A stretch of 28,580 nt of DNA, taken from positions 1 to 28,580 of the forward strand of contig CABUKY010000010.1 in the NCBI GenBank assembly GCA_902492185.1, written 5' to 3'. The notes under the pieces were generated by a model. That model made no database searches and had not been told where the DNA came from. It saw nothing but the letters and a program-made list of their open reading frames with translations. Shown here in pieces: positions 1 through 7,634 of the stretch. Each line of letters opens with the position of its first letter. Within the stretch, counting starts at the first letter, position 1. The position numbers and the translations under genes are program-made. The DNA is from an uncultured Collinsella sp. GTDB lineage: Bacteria; Actinomycetota; Coriobacteriia; Coriobacteriales; Coriobacteriaceae.

Positions 1-5
1 AAGAC

Positions 6-31
6 GGAAAGCACATTAAGTGCTTTCCTTT
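6..31 (+). terminator. Intrinsic terminator-like hairpin at window edge
   Basis: A perfect 9-bp stem (GGAAAGCAC, loop ATTAA, GTGCTTTCC) is followed by TTT. It probably ends a gene lying to the left of the window. The T-run is short, so the direction is uncertain. Confidence 0.55.
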
Positions 32-187
32 GCGTGCGGAACTCGCGACAAACTTCATGCCCTCCGGTCCGCCCCGGGAGCCAGGTTGACTAACTAGGGC
101 CCGGAATTCAGAGAAGTCAGTGCAGCAAAATGGCGATGCGGATGGAATGCACAAGATAGGGGCACGTTGTTGGGACGCGCTCTTTTA

Positions 188-254
188 AGTTGCGGTGGAA
201 TAGTTCCTGTTTTTGGGCTTGAAGGCCGATTTTAGGGACTATTTCACCGCAACT
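188..254. repeat. Long imperfect inverted repeat, intergenic
   Basis: The arm at 188-207 (AGTTGCGGTGGAATAGTTCC) is matched by the reverse complement of 236-254, apart from one G-U-type change and a one-base bulge. The T-rich interior of about 28 bases carries a weak GGC/GCC pairing. The element lies just downstream of the amidohydrolase stop at 272. It has no clean U-tract in either direction, so it resembles a small dispersed palindromic element more than a plain terminator, although it could still end transcription. Nothing else was recognised in positions 32-187. Confidence 0.6.
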
Positions 255-271
255 GAGGTGTGGATGTGGGG

Positions 272-1921
272 TTAGCGCTCGTAAATCAAGTTACCTGCCA
301 GGTAGGTGGCCTGAACCTTGGTGGCTTGGAGTTCTTGGGGGTCGATGGTGAGCGGGTTTTGGTCCAGGACTACCAGGTCGGCATACTTGCCGGGCTCCAA
401 GCTGCCGAGGTTTTGCTCGTCGCCCGCTGCGTACGCGCTGCCCAGGGTATAGTTGCGCAGAGCTGTGGCCGCATCGATGCGCTCGCTCGGCAGCCAGCCG
501 CCCTCGGGCCAGTGGCTTTTGGGGTCCTGGCGCGTGATGGCCGTGTAGAGCACGTTCATGCTGGTAACAGCTGTTATGGGGCTATCGGTACCGAAGGCTT
601 GGCGAATGCCGCGCTGCTTATAGGTTGCGAACGGCCACATGATGCGGCTGCGCTCCAAGCCCAGGTCGCGCTCCGGGCCACCCGGGTCGAGCGTGATGTG
701 GCAAGGCTGGCTCGAGGCAATGACGTTGAGCTTGCGCAGACGATCGATGTCCTCGGGCAGCAGATTCTCCAAATGCTCAAGCGTATTATGGCCGTGCGGG
801 GGCAGACCGTAGAGCTCTGCCGCCTCCTCAAAGATATCGAGTGCGGCATGGATGGCACCGTCGCCGATAACGTGGATGCGCACGGTGTGGCCACGCTCGG
901 CTGCCGCTAGAACCAACTTGCGCATGCGCTCGACAGGAACCGTCAGACGACCCTGGTCGCCCGGGAAGCGCGGGTTGGTATAGGGCTCAGTGAGGTATGC
1001 GGTATGCTCGCTCGACACGCCGTCGAAGAACTGTTTAAAGCCTGGCGCCGAGAGCAGCGCATTGTTCGCGTAGCGGGTCTGGAGTTCTTCCAAGCGCGAT
1101 TGGTCATCCAGCAGCGTGGGAAACAGATGGGCGCGGATGCCCAGCTTGCCGGCGGCCTGCAGCTTGTCGTAAACATCGTCGCGAATAAAGTCACAGCCCG
1201 GCATGGGCATGAGCGACATATCGCAGATCGAGGTGATGCCCTGCTCGGCCATACGCTTCATCTGGTCGGCGTAAGCGCTCGCGATGCGGTCCTCGCCCAG
1301 CCACTCAAGACAGCGCGGCAGCAGCTGCATGGCCGCAGCCTCGTGGGCAATACCCGTAAGCTCACCGTTTGAGTCTTTGTCGTAACTGCCACCCGCCGGA
1401 GGCTCACTGTCGCGTGTCACGCCAAGGGCTTCGAGTGCGCGGCTGTTGAGCCACAGGGTATGCCCATCGCCCGAATACATAACACAGGGGCGATCGGGGA
1501 AGGCGGCGTCGAGGGAAGCCTTGGTAGGGTGCTCGGGCGGATCCCAGCGGTAATCGCGCCAGCCCTGGGTCACGACCCAGGCGTCATCGGGCAAGCCTTG
1601 GGAAAACTTGAGCGCATGCTGCACCAGTGCCGCCTCTGACGTGCCCATATCCATGAGCATGTACGGCGAGGAACCGACCGAGGTATGGAAGAAGTGCAGG
1701 TGCGCATCATGGAAACCGGGGCAGATGAATTGCTCGCCGTAGTCGACTACCGGCGTGGCAGCAGGTGCGGCGGCAATCACGTCATCGGGCGCGCCGACTG
1801 CGACGATGCGATCGCCTGCAATGGCAATCGCCAGCTCGCGGGCGGCATCGATGCCGTCTTGGGCGGTAAAAACGTTCTTGGAGCGGATAATCCGATCGAT
1901 ATGCTGCATGGGCATCCCCAT
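272..1921 (-). CDS. Amidohydrolase family 3 protein (YtcJ-like)
   Basis: Predicted cytosolic metal-dependent hydrolase of the amidohydrolase-3 family, 549 residues, a usual length for YtcJ-like enzymes. The N-terminal beta-sandwich is followed by the metal-binding HLH at about residues 74-76 (PGFHDAHLHFFH). Further family motifs follow: SGDGHTLWLNS, GFKQFFDG (the lysine expected to be carboxylated), VRIHVIGDGAIHAALD, HNTLEHLENL and FGTDSPI with the late catalytic Asp. The C-terminus ends with the usual GSLEPGKYADLVVLDQNP strand. The substrate cannot be read from sequence. The start is ambiguous: ATG at 1921, 1915 or 1909; the last has a G-rich stretch (GATGGGG) just upstream and may be the true one. 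The gene is divergent from the M20 hydrolase, and the reading frame stays open far upstream only as antisense to that gene. Confidence 0.9.
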   Translation of the reverse strand: MGMPMQHIDRIIRSKNVFTAQDGIDAARELAIAIAGDRIVAVGAPDDVIAAAPAATPVVDYGEQFICPGFHDAHLHFFHTSVGSSPYMLMDMGTSEAALVQHALKFSQGLPDDAWVVTQGWRDYRWDPPEHPTKASLDAAFPDRPCVMYSGDGHTLWLNSRALEALGVTRDSEPPAGGSYDKDSNGELTGIAHEAAAMQLLPRCLEWLGEDRIASAYADQMKRMAEQGITSICDMSLMPMPGCDFIRDDVYDKLQAAGKLGIRAHLFPTLLDDQSRLEELQTRYANNALLSAPGFKQFFDGVSSEHTAYLTEPYTNPRFPGDQGRLTVPVERMRKLVLAAAERGHTVRIHVIGDGAIHAALDIFEEAAELYGLPPHGHNTLEHLENLLPEDIDRLRKLNVIASSQPCHITLDPGGPERDLGLERSRIMWPFATYKQRGIRQAFGTDSPITAVTSMNVLYTAITRQDPKSHWPEGGWLPSERIDAATALRNYTLGSAYAAGDEQNLGSLEPGKYADLVVLDQNPLTIDPQELQATKVQATYLAGNLIYER

Positions 1922-2077
1922 CTCTGGCAGGAAATTCAACACCCCCGAGTGTACTCCCCCACTCTTGTTACAAAACCCCAAGCGGCAAACGGCAACTTTA
2001 CCAGCTCTAGCGGCAGGTGGCATACTGGAGAGAGCCTGTACGATTTTGCGATCGAGCCAACAAGGAGCAAATCGACC
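1922..2077. promoter_or_regulatory. Divergent intergenic region between two hydrolase genes
   Basis: This 156-base spacer must hold promoters for both genes. On the plus strand a weak candidate is TTACCA (1998-2003), a 17-base spacer and CATACT (2021-2026), about 50 bases before the M20 start. No convincing minus-strand promoter or operator was seen. The M20 ribosome binding site is AAGGAG at 2062-2067. Confidence 0.3.
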
Positions 2078-3541
2078 ATGACGAAGACCAAGGCACAGCA
2101 GATTATGGCGGCAACCGAGGTTCGCGCGGCAGACGACGTCACCGCGGCCATCCAGGATATCGCCGCCGAGTTTGAACCCTACATCATCAAGCAGCGCCGG
2201 CACTTCCATAAGCACCCGGAGCTGAGCCTTGCCGAGGAGCGCACGACTTCCGACATCGCCAACCAGCTCGACGCCATGAATATCCCCTACGAGCGTCCGC
2301 TCAAGACGGGCCTGGTGGCGACGCTTCGCGGTACCGCGCCGGATGCCTACCGCGAGGACGGCACGCCGCGCCGCCGTATCCTGCTGCGCGCCGATATCGA
2401 CGCCCTGCCTGTCACCGAGCAGACCGGCGAGGAGTTCGCCAGCGTCAACGAGGGCTGCATGCACGCCTGCGGTCACGACTGCCATATCGCCATGATGCTC
2501 GGCACGCTGCAGATTCTGCGCCACATGACCGATGACATCCACGGCGAGATTCGCATCGTTTTCCAGCCCAGCGAGGAAAACGGCCAGGGCGCCAAGCTCA
2601 TGATCGGCACGGGCGTACTCGACGGCGTCGACGGCGCCTACGCCGCGCACATCTGGAGCGAGGTCGATGCCGGCACCGTAAGCTGCGAGCCCGGCCCGCG
2701 CATGGCCAATACCGACTGGTTCCGCATCGACGTCCGCGGCACCTCGTGCCATGGCGCCATGCCCCAGCGCGGCCACGACGCCGTTATGGTTGCCGCCGAG
2801 ATCGTCAACGCCCTGCAGACCATCGTTTCGCGCGAGATCAGCCCCTACGAGCCGGCTGTCATCACCGTCGGCGAGCTGCACGGCGGCACCGCGCGCAACG
2901 TTATCGCCGGCACGGCCTACCTCGCCGGCACGGTGCGCACCTATGGCGACAAGACGCACGAGGAAATGCCCGAGCTTATGCGCCGCATCGTGGAGCACAC
3001 CGCGGCAGCCCTGGGCGCAGAGGCCGAACTTACCGACTACACCATCGCCAACTATAAGGTCGAAAACGACGTCGCCTCGAGCGAGCGTTGTCGTCAGGCC
3101 GTGGTCAAGTGCTTGGGCCCCGCGGGCGAAGGCCATTATCGCGGCACGCTTTCGGGCGAGGACTTCTCGGAGTACCTGCGCCGCGTGCCGGGCGTGCTCG
3201 CCTTTGTTGGCACGCGCAACCCCCAGATTGGCGCCACGTACGCCCAACATTCTTGCTTCTACAAGATTGACGAGTCGGTACTGGCCAAGGGTTCCATGGT
3301 AGCAGCCCAGTATGCCATCGACTTTTTGGCCGAGCCCACTCAAGAGGAGCTCGACGGCCCCACGATCGCCGCGGTTGCCGAGACCAACCCCGACTTGGCC
3401 GCCAAGCTGCGCTCTGCCAAGGCCACGGCCGCTGAGGCGCGCGACGCCATGCACGATGCTCGCACCGCCCGCCATGCTGCAATCAAGGGCATCCACGATG
3501 CGCGGGCTGCCGCTCGCCACGAGGAAAAGCGCGACGAGTAG
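2078..3541 (+). CDS. M20 family amidohydrolase (N-acyl-amino-acid / hippurate hydrolase type)
   Basis: Zinc peptidase-like amidohydrolase that probably removes acyl groups from N-acyl amino acids or related amides. Visible motifs: HKHPELS (45-50), LLRADIDALPV (102-112), MHACGHDCH with metal ligands near C131 and H133, FQPSEENGQGAK with the catalytic Glu pair near 166-167, the ligand H191 in AAHIWS, and SGEDFSEY plus AQHSCFY towards the C-terminus. The ATG at 2078 is chosen because of the ribosome binding site just upstream and because the preceding in-frame sequence runs into the divergent gene. The protein is 487 residues, against roughly 390-400 for the family. Extra length comes from an N-terminal stretch of about 30 residues and an Ala/Arg/Glu-rich helical tail of about 65 residues after residue 420. 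It is the only plus-strand gene before 15.5 kb and is followed by a strong terminator. Confidence 0.93.
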   Translation: MTKTKAQQIMAATEVRAADDVTAAIQDIAAEFEPYIIKQRRHFHKHPELSLAEERTTSDIANQLDAMNIPYERPLKTGLVATLRGTAPDAYREDGTPRRRILLRADIDALPVTEQTGEEFASVNEGCMHACGHDCHIAMMLGTLQILRHMTDDIHGEIRIVFQPSEENGQGAKLMIGTGVLDGVDGAYAAHIWSEVDAGTVSCEPGPRMANTDWFRIDVRGTSCHGAMPQRGHDAVMVAAEIVNALQTIVSREISPYEPAVITVGELHGGTARNVIAGTAYLAGTVRTYGDKTHEEMPELMRRIVEHTAAALGAEAELTDYTIANYKVENDVASSERCRQAVVKCLGPAGEGHYRGTLSGEDFSEYLRRVPGVLAFVGTRNPQIGATYAQHSCFYKIDESVLAKGSMVAAQYAIDFLAEPTQEELDGPTIAAVAETNPDLAAKLRSAKATAAEARDAMHDARTARHAAIKGIHDARAAARHEEKRDE

Positions 3542-3576
3542 CCGTCACGCCCATCCATAACAGCCTGGCTAAAGCA

Positions 3577-3615
3577 AAGCGGGGGCGGACGTTATCTCAA
3601 CGTTCGCCCCCGCTT
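3577..3615. terminator. Strong bidirectional terminator between convergent genes
   Basis: A 17-bp stem (arms 3577-3593 and 3599-3615, beginning AAGCGGGGGCG, with one G-U pair) closes on a five-base loop. It lies between the M20 gene (+) and the DUF2752 gene (-). On the minus strand the 3' arm is followed by TTTGCTTT, so it suits the minus-strand genes best, but its stability should stop both directions. Confidence 0.85.
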
Positions 3616-3647
3616 ATGTGTCGACCGTTTTTCTAGCGCGTCCTCCG

Positions 3648-4124
3648 TCACGCCAGGTAAGAGCGAAGGATGGTGAGCCAGCGTGGGGGTTCGAGGTGGA
3701 TGATATCGTCGGGAACTCCGGCGGGCGCATAGCCGCCAAAGAGCAGACCGGCATCTGCCGGATTGATGAGGCGCACGATCCATACGACGACGACCAGCAC
3801 GCACAACACGGTGACCGCAATGTCGATACCACGCTTTAGCTTGCTCGATGCCACCTCCTCGCGCACGAACGCGAGCACAAACGCAATCGGCACCACCCAA
3901 AACAGCGGATGGTAGGCAAAGGCAGCCGCATAATCGAGGCGCAGCGCCGCCAGCCACGCCCTCGTCATGCCGCATCCCGGACAAGGAATGCCCGTCATCA
4001 ATCGAAAAATGCAGCCAATGTCGAGCAGGTAGAGCGCGAGCCAGGCGACAAAGAGCGCGCCGGTGCAAAAAAGGGCGCGGCGAAGGAGCTCTGCCGTGCC
4101 CCTATGTCCCTGGGAGCTGTTCAC
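3648..4124 (-). CDS. DUF2752 domain membrane protein
   Basis: Small integral membrane protein with the DUF2752 signature GIPCPGCGMTRAW, which follows the first hydrophobic helix. At least three membrane segments are visible: ALFCTGALFVAWLALYLL, a segment around AFAYHPLFWVVPIAFVLAF, and AVTVLCVLVVVVWIV. The family's molecular function is unknown; the Cys-containing loop suggests metal or thiol chemistry, which is inference. The start chosen is GTG at 4124, with AAGG eight bases upstream and 13 bases beyond the stop of the preceding gene, giving 158 residues. An ATG at 4184 would give 178 residues but lies inside the upstream gene with no ribosome binding site. It is co-directional with the zinc-ribbon gene and almost certainly in one transcript with it. 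Confidence 0.85.
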   Translation of the reverse strand: MNSSQGHRGTAELLRRALFCTGALFVAWLALYLLDIGCIFRLMTGIPCPGCGMTRAWLAALRLDYAAAFAYHPLFWVVPIAFVLAFVREEVASSKLKRGIDIAVTVLCVLVVVVWIVRLINPADAGLLFGGYAPAGVPDDIIHLEPPRWLTILRSYLA

Positions 4125-4137
4125 GCCGCCCTTATTG

Positions 4138-4746
4138 TTAGGCACGAGCGCCAAGGCGAGTGTTGTAAGCCGTTGCCATGGCATTGGTATTATTGATGAC
4201 GATGTTCATAGCGAAGATGGGACCAAGGCCGCACAGGAGCGCGCCGAAGATCTGCCACAGAAGAACGGTGGTGCCGTTTTCCTGGAACACCAGGCCGTAG
4301 CGAGGAGCGTTGGCCTGCAGGCGGTTGCCAATCTTGTAATACCAGTAGTACGCGTAGAAGCCGCAGGTCACAAACGATAGAAGGATGAATTCCGCCAGAC
4401 CCGGCGTGTAATCGCCGTCATCCTGACACAACGTGTTGACGTCGCGTGCCAAGCAATACAGGAAGTAGAGCGAATAGATACCGCAGGTCACAAGAGAGAG
4501 CAGCAGCCAGCCGATCAGGCTGCGGTCAGCCTTAATGGGGCCATAGCCCATCGGAGCGGATGCGGACTGTTGGGCGTATTGACCGGTGTACTGCTGCTGA
4601 GGCTGGGGCGCGGGCTGAATAGCCTGGGCCGGAGCGGGCTGGGGCTGCGGGGCCGCAGCGGCAGAAGCGGCACCAACGGCGGATCCGCAAACAGGGCAGA
4701 ATTTGGCATCATCCGAAATGGGAGAACCACAAGTGGGACAGAACAT
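4138..4746 (-). CDS. Zinc-ribbon and DUF4234 membrane protein
   Basis: 202 residues. The N-terminus is a zinc ribbon with two CxxC pairs (MFCPTCGSPI and KFCPVCGSAV). A linker rich in Pro, Gln and Ala runs to about residue 70. The DUF4234 membrane region follows, with the paired motifs LSLVTCGIYSLYFLYCLARDVN and LSFVTCGFYAYYWYYKIGN (internal repeats of the domain) and a further hydrophobic segment, WQIFGALLCGLGPIFAMNIVI. Function is unknown; proteins of this type are thought to sit in the membrane with the ribbon in the cytosol. The start has a strong site, AAAAGGAGAGGCTC before ATG. An upstream leader hairpin (4764-4780) and a palindrome (4822-4833) suggest the gene has its own regulated promoter. 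Confidence 0.88.
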   Translation of the reverse strand: MFCPTCGSPISDDAKFCPVCGSAVGAASAAAAPQPQPAPAQAIQPAPQPQQQYTGQYAQQSASAPMGYGPIKADRSLIGWLLLSLVTCGIYSLYFLYCLARDVNTLCQDDGDYTPGLAEFILLSFVTCGFYAYYWYYKIGNRLQANAPRYGLVFQENGTTVLLWQIFGALLCGLGPIFAMNIVINNTNAMATAYNTRLGARA

Positions 4747-4763
4747 GAGCCTCTCCTTTTCCT

Positions 4764-4780
4764 AAGGCGTCGCACGCCTT
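4764..4780 (-). promoter_or_regulatory. Leader hairpin next to ribosome binding site
   Basis: A perfect 7-bp stem with a three-base loop (AAGGCGT, GCG, ACGCCTT on the minus strand) ends a few bases before the AGGAAAAGGAG of the zinc-ribbon/DUF4234 gene. It may stabilise the mRNA 5' end or tune initiation. A chance occurrence cannot be excluded. Confidence 0.35.
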
Positions 4781-4821
4781 CAAACCTTACACGTCTACGT
4801 TCTCAACAATAGCCGCGACGT

Positions 4822-4836
4822 TGTTGCGCAACATTG
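4822..4836. promoter_or_regulatory. Putative operator: palindrome TGTTGCGCAACA + TTG
   Basis: A perfect 12-base palindrome (4822-4833) lies 76 bases upstream of the ATG of the zinc-ribbon/DUF4234 gene. The same 15 bases (TGTTGCGCAACATTG) occur at 20968-20982, 66 bases upstream of the surface-protein gene and in the same orientation relative to that gene. A shared position before two minus-strand genes suggests a transcription-factor site. The regulator is not identifiable here. Confidence 0.45.
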
Positions 4837-4896
4837 ACCAATTTCCGAGAAATTTTGCTGCAACCGTTTTCCCAGGCATTTTCTTGCTTTCGCAGT

Positions 4897-4934
4897 AGAA
4901 AAAGGCACCCCGGGCTCAGTTGCCCAGGGCGCCT
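4897..4934 (-). terminator. Intrinsic terminator of the zinc-ribbon membrane gene
   Basis: On the minus strand a stem of three blocks (AGGC, CCC, GGGC pairing with GCCC, GGG, GCCT, separated by single mismatches) with a six-base loop is followed by TTTTTCT. It starts just after the stop at 4942. It separates this gene from the next one on the minus strand, which therefore needs its own promoter. Confidence 0.8.
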
Positions 4935-4941
4935 CGACCGG

Positions 4942-6255
4942 CTATTCGGTTTGATTGTTTTCGGCAGCAGGATTATCGCCCGGCTCATCCGCCGGCGTGG
5001 CAACGGCATCCCAATCGGGCTCCGCAGGCGTCGCCTCGGACGCCGGTGCGGGGACAGGAGCAGGTGCCGGGGCAGGGGCAGGCGCGGGTGCCGGGGCAGG
5101 TGCAGGCGCGGGTGCCGGGGCAGGCGCAGCACCAGTGGCTGCCGTGGGATTGAATCCCGCAGGAGCAGGCTTCTTCTCACCCGGGAGCACAAAAGTCAAA
5201 ACGTCGTCCTTGTCCTCATCGGCCCATTCGCTTGCATAACGTGCAGCCCAATAGCCAACGGCACGGTGCTTGAGCATCTTGCCAAAGACCGTAAGGAACA
5301 CCGTGACGAATGCAATCAGCACCAGGAACAATACGAGCGTGACACCACCGGCGGTAACAATCGCCTCGATACCCGTGGGGCGATAGTAATAGCCGTACGC
5401 GCCAATTCCGGCGATGGCACCAAAGACAGCTGTCAAGATCCACGTAATGGCGTTGGAAACCAGGCCCGTCAAAAACTCGGGAAGGAACGAAGCACAGAAC
5501 AGCTTGGTCTTGTTGTGCTTAAAGGCCGCCCAGACCTTATCGAGCGAAAACGCGCTCTCGACGCGACCGGTCACCGCAAAGTGCATCACGGCAATGTCGG
5601 CGAACATCTTAAAGAAGACCCCCAGGACCGCCGTGGCAATCATAGCCAGGACAAGCAAACCAAGCGAGCCAAACAGCGCAGCCTCGAGCGCATAAGAGCC
5701 GTAATACGAATACGAGCCCGCGGCGCCAATTACCACGCTCTCCACCAGCGAAAGCACTACACCGATAACGGGAATGGCAGCGATAACCTCGAGCACGACC
5801 GAAATAACGCTCGAAAAGACTCCAAGGCCAAACGATGTGGAACGCATCAACGGACGATCCATACCGTCATCAATCTTAAGCGACAGATCGCGACCCCACT
5901 CGATGCCAAAGCCCGAACCGCACACGCTCGCCACGTAAGCGGCCAAAAAGCCGATAGCGGCTACAATACCGCCGATAACGGGAATAAACAGCACGAGCAC
6001 CGACACGACACAGATAAGCGCCGGCAAAAAGGCAATCTGGCACACGCGCTGCAGCACGCCCGGAGTCTTGGTCATATCCTCAAACGCCTGAGCCGTGCAG
6101 CCTTTGGGTACGTTCATGGCAGGTTGAGGGACAAACTGCTGAGGCTGAGGCTGACCCTGAGGGGCGGAAGCTGCAGCACCAGCATTAGGAGCACCGCACA
6201 CGCCGCAGAACTTGTCGTTATCGCCCATAGGAGCGCCACACTGCGAACAGAACAT
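4942..6255 (-). CDS. Zinc-ribbon multi-pass membrane protein with Ala-Pro tail
   Basis: 437 residues. An N-terminal zinc ribbon (MFCSQCGAPM and KFCGVCGAPN, two CxxC pairs) and a Gln/Pro linker precede about six hydrophobic segments between residues 70 and 365. An example is ALICVVSVLVLFIPVIGGIV; others are LGVFSSVISVVLEVIAAIPV and GLLVLAMIATAVLGVFFKMF. The layout recalls DUF4013-like membrane proteins, but I do not recognise the family with certainty. The C-terminus is an Ala-Pro repeat followed by an acidic tail. The start at 6255 is preferred over in-frame ATGs at 6264 and 6339 because AAGGGA lies at a workable distance and the ribbon begins at once. It shares its plan with the adjacent zinc-ribbon/DUF4234 protein. 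Function is unknown. Confidence 0.85.
   Translation of the reverse strand: MFCSQCGAPMGDNDKFCGVCGAPNAGAAASAPQGQPQPQQFVPQPAMNVPKGCTAQAFEDMTKTPGVLQRVCQIAFLPALICVVSVLVLFIPVIGGIVAAIGFLAAYVASVCGSGFGIEWGRDLSLKIDDGMDRPLMRSTSFGLGVFSSVISVVLEVIAAIPVIGVVLSLVESVVIGAAGSYSYYGSYALEAALFGSLGLLVLAMIATAVLGVFFKMFADIAVMHFAVTGRVESAFSLDKVWAAFKHNKTKLFCASFLPEFLTGLVSNAITWILTAVFGAIAGIGAYGYYYRPTGIEAIVTAGGVTLVLFLVLIAFVTVFLTVFGKMLKHRAVGYWAARYASEWADEDKDDVLTFVLPGEKKPAPAGFNPTAATGAAPAPAPAPAPAPAPAPAPAPAPAPVPAPASEATPAEPDWDAVATPADEPGDNPAAENNQTE
5063..5129. repeat. 24-bp in-frame minisatellite encoding Ala-Pro
   Basis: The unit GGTGCCGGGGCAGG(G/T)GCAGGCGCG (plus strand) occurs at 5063-5086 and 5087-5110 with one difference, and a third partial copy begins at 5111. 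Each unit encodes eight alternating Ala/Pro residues, so copy-number change would alter tail length without shifting frame. Confidence 0.75.
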
Positions 6256-6336
6256 CGAAATCATCCCTTCGTATCTAGAGCGAATCACCTGGATCGCAAA
6301 CGATGTCTTGGTCATCATTATCACCCAAGGTGAGGA

Positions 6337-6361
6337 CAAATACTCTTAGATGACGTATTTG
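6337..6361. promoter_or_regulatory. Dyad upstream of zinc-ribbon membrane gene
   Basis: A 7-base inverted repeat (CAAATAC and GTATTTG, 11-base gap) lies about 80 bases upstream of the start at 6255, with a GATAAT-like -10 element downstream of it at about 6318-6323. It could be an operator. No paired -35 element was found, so support is weak. Confidence 0.3.
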
Positions 6362-6405
6362 CAACGCGCGAGGCGCTTTTCGATTGTTTGATGAATGTGT
6401 CCGCG

Positions 6406-7428
6406 CTAGTTCGTACCGCGGAAACCCTTGCCGACGATCTCGGAACTGTCGACAATCGTGATAAAAGCACCCGGATCGACTTCGCGCGCATAGCGGCGCA
6501 GCTGCACGGCCTCGCGACGGCTCAGCACGCTCATGATCACCGTCACGCACTTGCCCGAGAAGGCACCATAGCCGCGACTGATGGTCGCCGTACGGTTGAG
6601 ATGCTTGACGATAAACTCCTCGACCTTAAGGGGCTCGGAACAAATGACCGTGCAGACCTTACGAAGGTGAATGCTCTCGATGGCCTTGTCGACCACGAGC
6701 GTCTTGGCAAACAGGCCGAGCACGCAATACAGGCCGACACGCGGACCATACAAAAAGGCCGCGATGGCCACGATGCCGATATCAACCAACAGCAGCGCGC
6801 GGCCAATCTCGAGCGTGGTGCGGCGCTTGAGGATCATGGCGAGGATGTCCGTGCCGCCCGTCGAGGCGCCAATATCAAAGACGATGGCGCTGCCGAGCGC
6901 CGGCAGTATCACGGCAAAGCACAGGTCGAGCCACATATCGCCCGTCATCGAAACATCAGTCGGAATAAAGAGCTCAAAAAACGAAACATAGGCGGACAAC
7001 GCAAACGAGGCGAAGACGCTCCACAGGATTGCCTTGCGCTCCAAAAAGATAAAGCCCAAAACGACGAGAACCGCGTTGATAATCCACATAAAGACGCCGA
7101 CGGGCAGGGTCGGGAACAGCGTGGACAGAATGACCGACACGCCCGAGGTGCCGCCAAAAGCAAAGTGATTAGGGGTTTTAAACGCAACGATGGCAAAGGC
7201 CGTAAGAATCAGGCCCAGATTGAGCTCGGCGAAAAAGCGCGGGAAGCCCGGCTCCTGGCTGCGCTTTTGGCCGGCACGCTCGCCGCGCTCAATATCGGTG
7301 CGATCAACCACGCGCTCCATCGGCACCACGGGAGGACGATGCACCTCCTCGGCAGCTCGCGATGCCGCCTCTGCCGCGGCGGCCTCAATCGCCCATGCCT
7401 TGCTTTCTGTTTCGTGCTCGTCGGCCAT
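6406..7428 (-). CDS. YitT family membrane protein (DUF161 + DUF2179)
   Basis: 340 residues. A charged N-terminal extension of about 65 residues precedes the YitT_membrane (DUF161) core. Core segments include LGLILTAFAIVAFKTPNHFAFGGTSGVSVIL, with the family's GGTSG motif, and AVILPALGSAIVFDIGASTGGTDILAMIL, with its ASTGGTD motif. The C-terminal DUF2179 domain starts near ESIHLRKVCTVICSEP and ends with ITIVDSSEIVGKGF, the usual close of this family. It sits in the cytoplasmic membrane; a transport role is assumed for the family but unproven. The start has GAGGGG upstream of ATG. The N-terminal extension is longer than in typical members of about 280-290 residues. It is monocistronic between two intergenic gaps. 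Confidence 0.92.
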   Translation of the reverse strand: MADEHETESKAWAIEAAAAEAASRAAEEVHRPPVVPMERVVDRTDIERGERAGQKRSQEPGFPRFFAELNLGLILTAFAIVAFKTPNHFAFGGTSGVSVILSTLFPTLPVGVFMWIINAVLVVLGFIFLERKAILWSVFASFALSAYVSFFELFIPTDVSMTGDMWLDLCFAVILPALGSAIVFDIGASTGGTDILAMILKRRTTLEIGRALLLVDIGIVAIAAFLYGPRVGLYCVLGLFAKTLVVDKAIESIHLRKVCTVICSEPLKVEEFIVKHLNRTATISRGYGAFSGKCVTVIMSVLSRREAVQLRRYAREVDPGAFITIVDSSEIVGKGFRGTN

Positions 7429-7517
7429 TACGGCAACCCCTCGTTAACAATTTGGAAACAATGCGCCCATTAGGGTAACGCGGAACACGACGATTGCAAC
7501 CCCTAGTTAGACGAGCG

Positions 7518-7581
7518 GTATGCCTACATCGGGGGCATACAACTAACGGCCGGCCGCACATACATCCGTGCGACCGGCCGT
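7518..7581. terminator. Two tandem hairpins downstream of Asp23 operon
   Basis: The first hairpin has arms GTATGCC and GGCATAC (7518-7540). The second has 14-base arms (7546-7559 and 7568-7581, ACGGCCGG core) with a single mismatch, followed on the plus strand by TTTGACGTTTT. They lie between the Asp23 gene and the YitT gene, both on the minus strand, and probably back up the terminator at 7597-7634. Neither has a strong T-run on the minus strand. Confidence 0.45.
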
Positions 7582-7596
7582 TTGACGTTTTCGCAG

Positions 7597-7634
7597 ATAA
7601 AACCTACCAAAATAAATATCCTATTTGGTAGGTT
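7597..7634 (-). terminator. Intrinsic terminator of the amaP-DUF2273-Asp23 operon
   Basis: A perfect 11-bp stem (AACCTACCAAA / TTTGGTAGGTT, arms 7601-7611 and 7624-7634) overlaps the Asp23 stop codon. On the minus strand the 3' arm is followed by TTATC, making TTTTATC with the end of the stem. Confidence 0.65.

Noticed and set aside
1922..3520. Minus-strand frame extending the amidohydrolase to 1082 residues
   Set aside because: It is antisense to the well-supported M20 gene, shows no domain, and the amidohydrolase fold is complete from about 1921.
4081..4124. GGGACATAGGGG with AGCTC/GAGCT arms near the DUF2752 start
   Set aside because: Resembles the GGGGAC elements only loosely and lies in coding sequence with mismatched arms.
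5052..5060. GGGGACAGG on the plus strand inside the Ala-Pro coding repeat
   Set aside because: No flanking palindrome and explained by the Ala-Pro codons; not counted as a GGGGAC-loop element.
4834..6333. 499-codon plus-strand frame opposite the zinc-ribbon membrane gene
   Set aside because: Antisense to a gene with clear ribbon and helices, rich in Arg/His, no recognisable domain.
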